Program-made: the position numbers and the translations under genes
The notes under the pieces: model-generated
The model's input: only the letters and a program-made list of their open reading frames with translations
Database searches by the model: none
What the model was told of the DNA's origin: nothing
NCBI GenBank assembly: GCA_028708485.1
Contig: JAQVYZ010000047.1
Coordinates: 1-7,317 of the forward strand
Direction of reading: 5' to 3'
DNA length: 7,317 nucleotides
Origin: Caldisericia bacterium
GTDB taxonomy: Bacteria > Caldisericota > Caldisericia > UBA6126
In this document: piece by piece, positions 6,474 through 7,317 of the stretch
Position numbering within the stretch: the stretch's first letter is position 1
Layout of the letters: every line of letters starts with the position of its first letter

Positions 6474-7238
6474 ATGGCTAAACCAAAGATTAAGGTAGTT
6501 GGTATAGGTGGAGGAGGTTCTAATGCGGTAAATCGCATGATTGAACAAGGCTTAACCGATTTGACTTTTTTATCCAGAGGAAAGAAAGATAATTATGAAG
6601 TTTTTACCGAGATTAAAGAAGACATACAAGATTCCTTGCAATATTTTTCTACCAATACAGACCTAATGGCTCTTGAGAAATCTATGGCGCCATGCAAATT
6701 ACAACTAGGTCCTGCGTTAACCAAGGGTCTCGGTGCCGGTGGAAAACCGGATATCGGTGAGAAAGCTGCTTTAGAGAGTGAAGAAGCGATTCGAAATGCT
6801 TTTGACGATACTAATATGGTCATTATTGCTTGTGGAATGGGTGGCGGAACTGGTACAGGCGCAGCTCCGGTCATTGCAAAGATTGCAAAAAGCCTTGGTA
6901 TATTGACGGTTGCTTTTGTTACCAAGCCATTTGATTTTGAGGGGAAACCAAGAAGAACCAATGCTGAAGAGGGCATACGCAAGCTTCGTGAGAACGTTGA
7001 TGCGTTAGTGATTATCAACAACCAACGATTATTAAATCCCAGGAATAAAGATTTTGAATTTGATCAAGCCTTTTTATTGGCTGATGACGCATTAAGACAA
7101 GGCATTCAAGGGATTTGTGAGATAGTATACGAGTATGACACAGTCAATGCTGATTTCAACGATTTAATGACGATTCTGAGAGATTCGGGGGATGCTACAT
7201 GGGTATCGGCATCGGTAAAGGGCAGAAACGTGCCTTAG
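6474..7238 (+). CDS. ftsZ: FtsZ, tubulin-like division GTPase, interrupted by frameshift
   Basis: This is the FtsZ GTPase that polymerises into the division ring. Motifs are the T1 loop GIGGGGSNAVNRM (residues 10-22), NTD (61-63), the KGLGAGGKPDIG segment (84-95), the tubulin signature GMGGGTGTGAAP (121-132), KPFDFEG (151-157), ADDALRQGIQGI (203-214) and the catalytic T7 loop NADFND (225-230), with both acidic residues present. A 25-residue insertion (about 33-57) separates the second strand from NTD compared with ordinary FtsZ, and the usual VPG before the T7 loop is replaced by EYDTV. After Thr242 the frame is lost: WVSASVKGRNVP is not FtsZ-like, and the family sequence continues in another frame from 7199. 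The 254-residue product is therefore an artefact or a broken gene; intact FtsZ is normally well over 300 residues. GGAGAGGAG (6457-6465) lies eight bases before the ATG. Confidence 0.93.
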   Translation: MAKPKIKVVGIGGGGSNAVNRMIEQGLTDLTFLSRGKKDNYEVFTEIKEDIQDSLQYFSTNTDLMALEKSMAPCKLQLGPALTKGLGAGGKPDIGEKAALESEEAIRNAFDDTNMVIIACGMGGGTGTGAAPVIAKIAKSLGILTVAFVTKPFDFEGKPRRTNAEEGIRKLRENVDALVIINNQRLLNPRNKDFEFDQAFLLADDALRQGIQGICEIVYEYDTVNADFNDLMTILRDSGDATWVSASVKGRNVP

Positions 7239-7317
7239 ATGCAGCCACAAAAGCTTAAAACAGCGACATTCTTGAATATTCCATTAAAGGCGCAAGAAGT
7301 CTGTTGATTAATGTCCG
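7199..7317 (+). pseudogene. ftsZ: Frame-displaced continuation of ftsZ with an in-frame stop
   Basis: From 7199 a different frame reads MGIGIGKGQKRALDAATKA, then a TAA at 7256-7258, then NSDILEYSIKGARSLLINV to the window edge. This corresponds to the FtsZ segment 'ALMGIG..sGenRA.eAa..AinsPlLe.siegArgvLlNi' that should follow DSGDAT. A single missing base between 7197 and 7199 (ACN ATG reduced to ACATG) explains the shift. The TAA sits where FtsZ has a hydrophobic residue before Asn-Ser, and TTA or ATA would restore it. Two lesions within 60 bases may mean low-quality sequence near a contig end, or a decayed gene copy. The remaining C-terminus lies outside the window. Confidence 0.8.

Noticed and set aside
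6593..7021. Minus-strand open frame of 142 codons inside ftsZ
   Set aside because: It is the reverse complement of the Gly-rich FtsZ GTPase region, giving runs such as PVPVPPP; no independent support.
6474..7238. Treating the 254-residue FtsZ as a genuine natural short form
   Set aside because: The last 12 residues do not resemble FtsZ, while the adjacent frame continues the conserved family sequence from exactly the point of loss.

Overview
The window looks like a piece of chromosome from a low-GC, amino-acid- or peptide-fermenting anaerobic bacterium. The basis is a complete acyl-phosphate energy module (butyrate kinase, phosphate butyryltransferase, second butyrate kinase), framed by a ferredoxin-type iron-sulfur protein and a P-loop protein of a kind usually found beside 2-oxoacid:ferredoxin oxidoreductases. 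Next to it are very divergent cell-division genes, including an FtsZ with an unusual insertion. The combination would fit an uncultured fermenter such as a Cloacimonadota-like lineage, but this assignment is an inference and no marker here proves it.

Layout. Bases 1-731 hold the N-terminal 243 codons of an unrecognised protein on the minus strand, running off the left edge. A 40-base divergent gap follows. A tight plus-strand gene train then runs from 772 to 5545: a degenerate DUF362-like protein with two [4Fe-4S] clusters (772-1785), butyrate kinase 1 (1801-2862), phosphate butyryltransferase (2871-3782), butyrate kinase 2 (3784-4857), and a P-loop nucleotide-binding protein (4844-5545). Gaps are 15, 8 and 1 bases, then a 14-base overlap, so this is very probably one operon. 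A tRNA-Arg(CCG) gene follows at 5570-5642. Eight bases later an FtsQ/DivIB-like gene starts (5651-6403), and then ftsZ (6474 onward), with no ftsA between them.

How the genes work together. Ptb would convert butyryl-CoA or branched acyl-CoAs (for instance from valine, leucine or isoleucine oxidation) to acyl-phosphates, and the two Buk paralogues would transfer the phosphate to ADP. The iron-sulfur protein could carry or sense the electrons released when the acyl-CoAs are made. The FtsQ-FtsZ pair is an unrelated division block.

The most notable observations are two independent lesions near the right edge of ftsZ (a one-base deletion and an in-frame stop), a 25-residue insertion inside the FtsZ N-terminal domain, a divergent first Buk paralogue, and an ftsQ-like gene whose start lies only 8 bases after a tRNA and has no ribosome binding site. 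I found no mobile element, CRISPR array or obviously novel defence system. No stretch over 300 bases lacks a gene.
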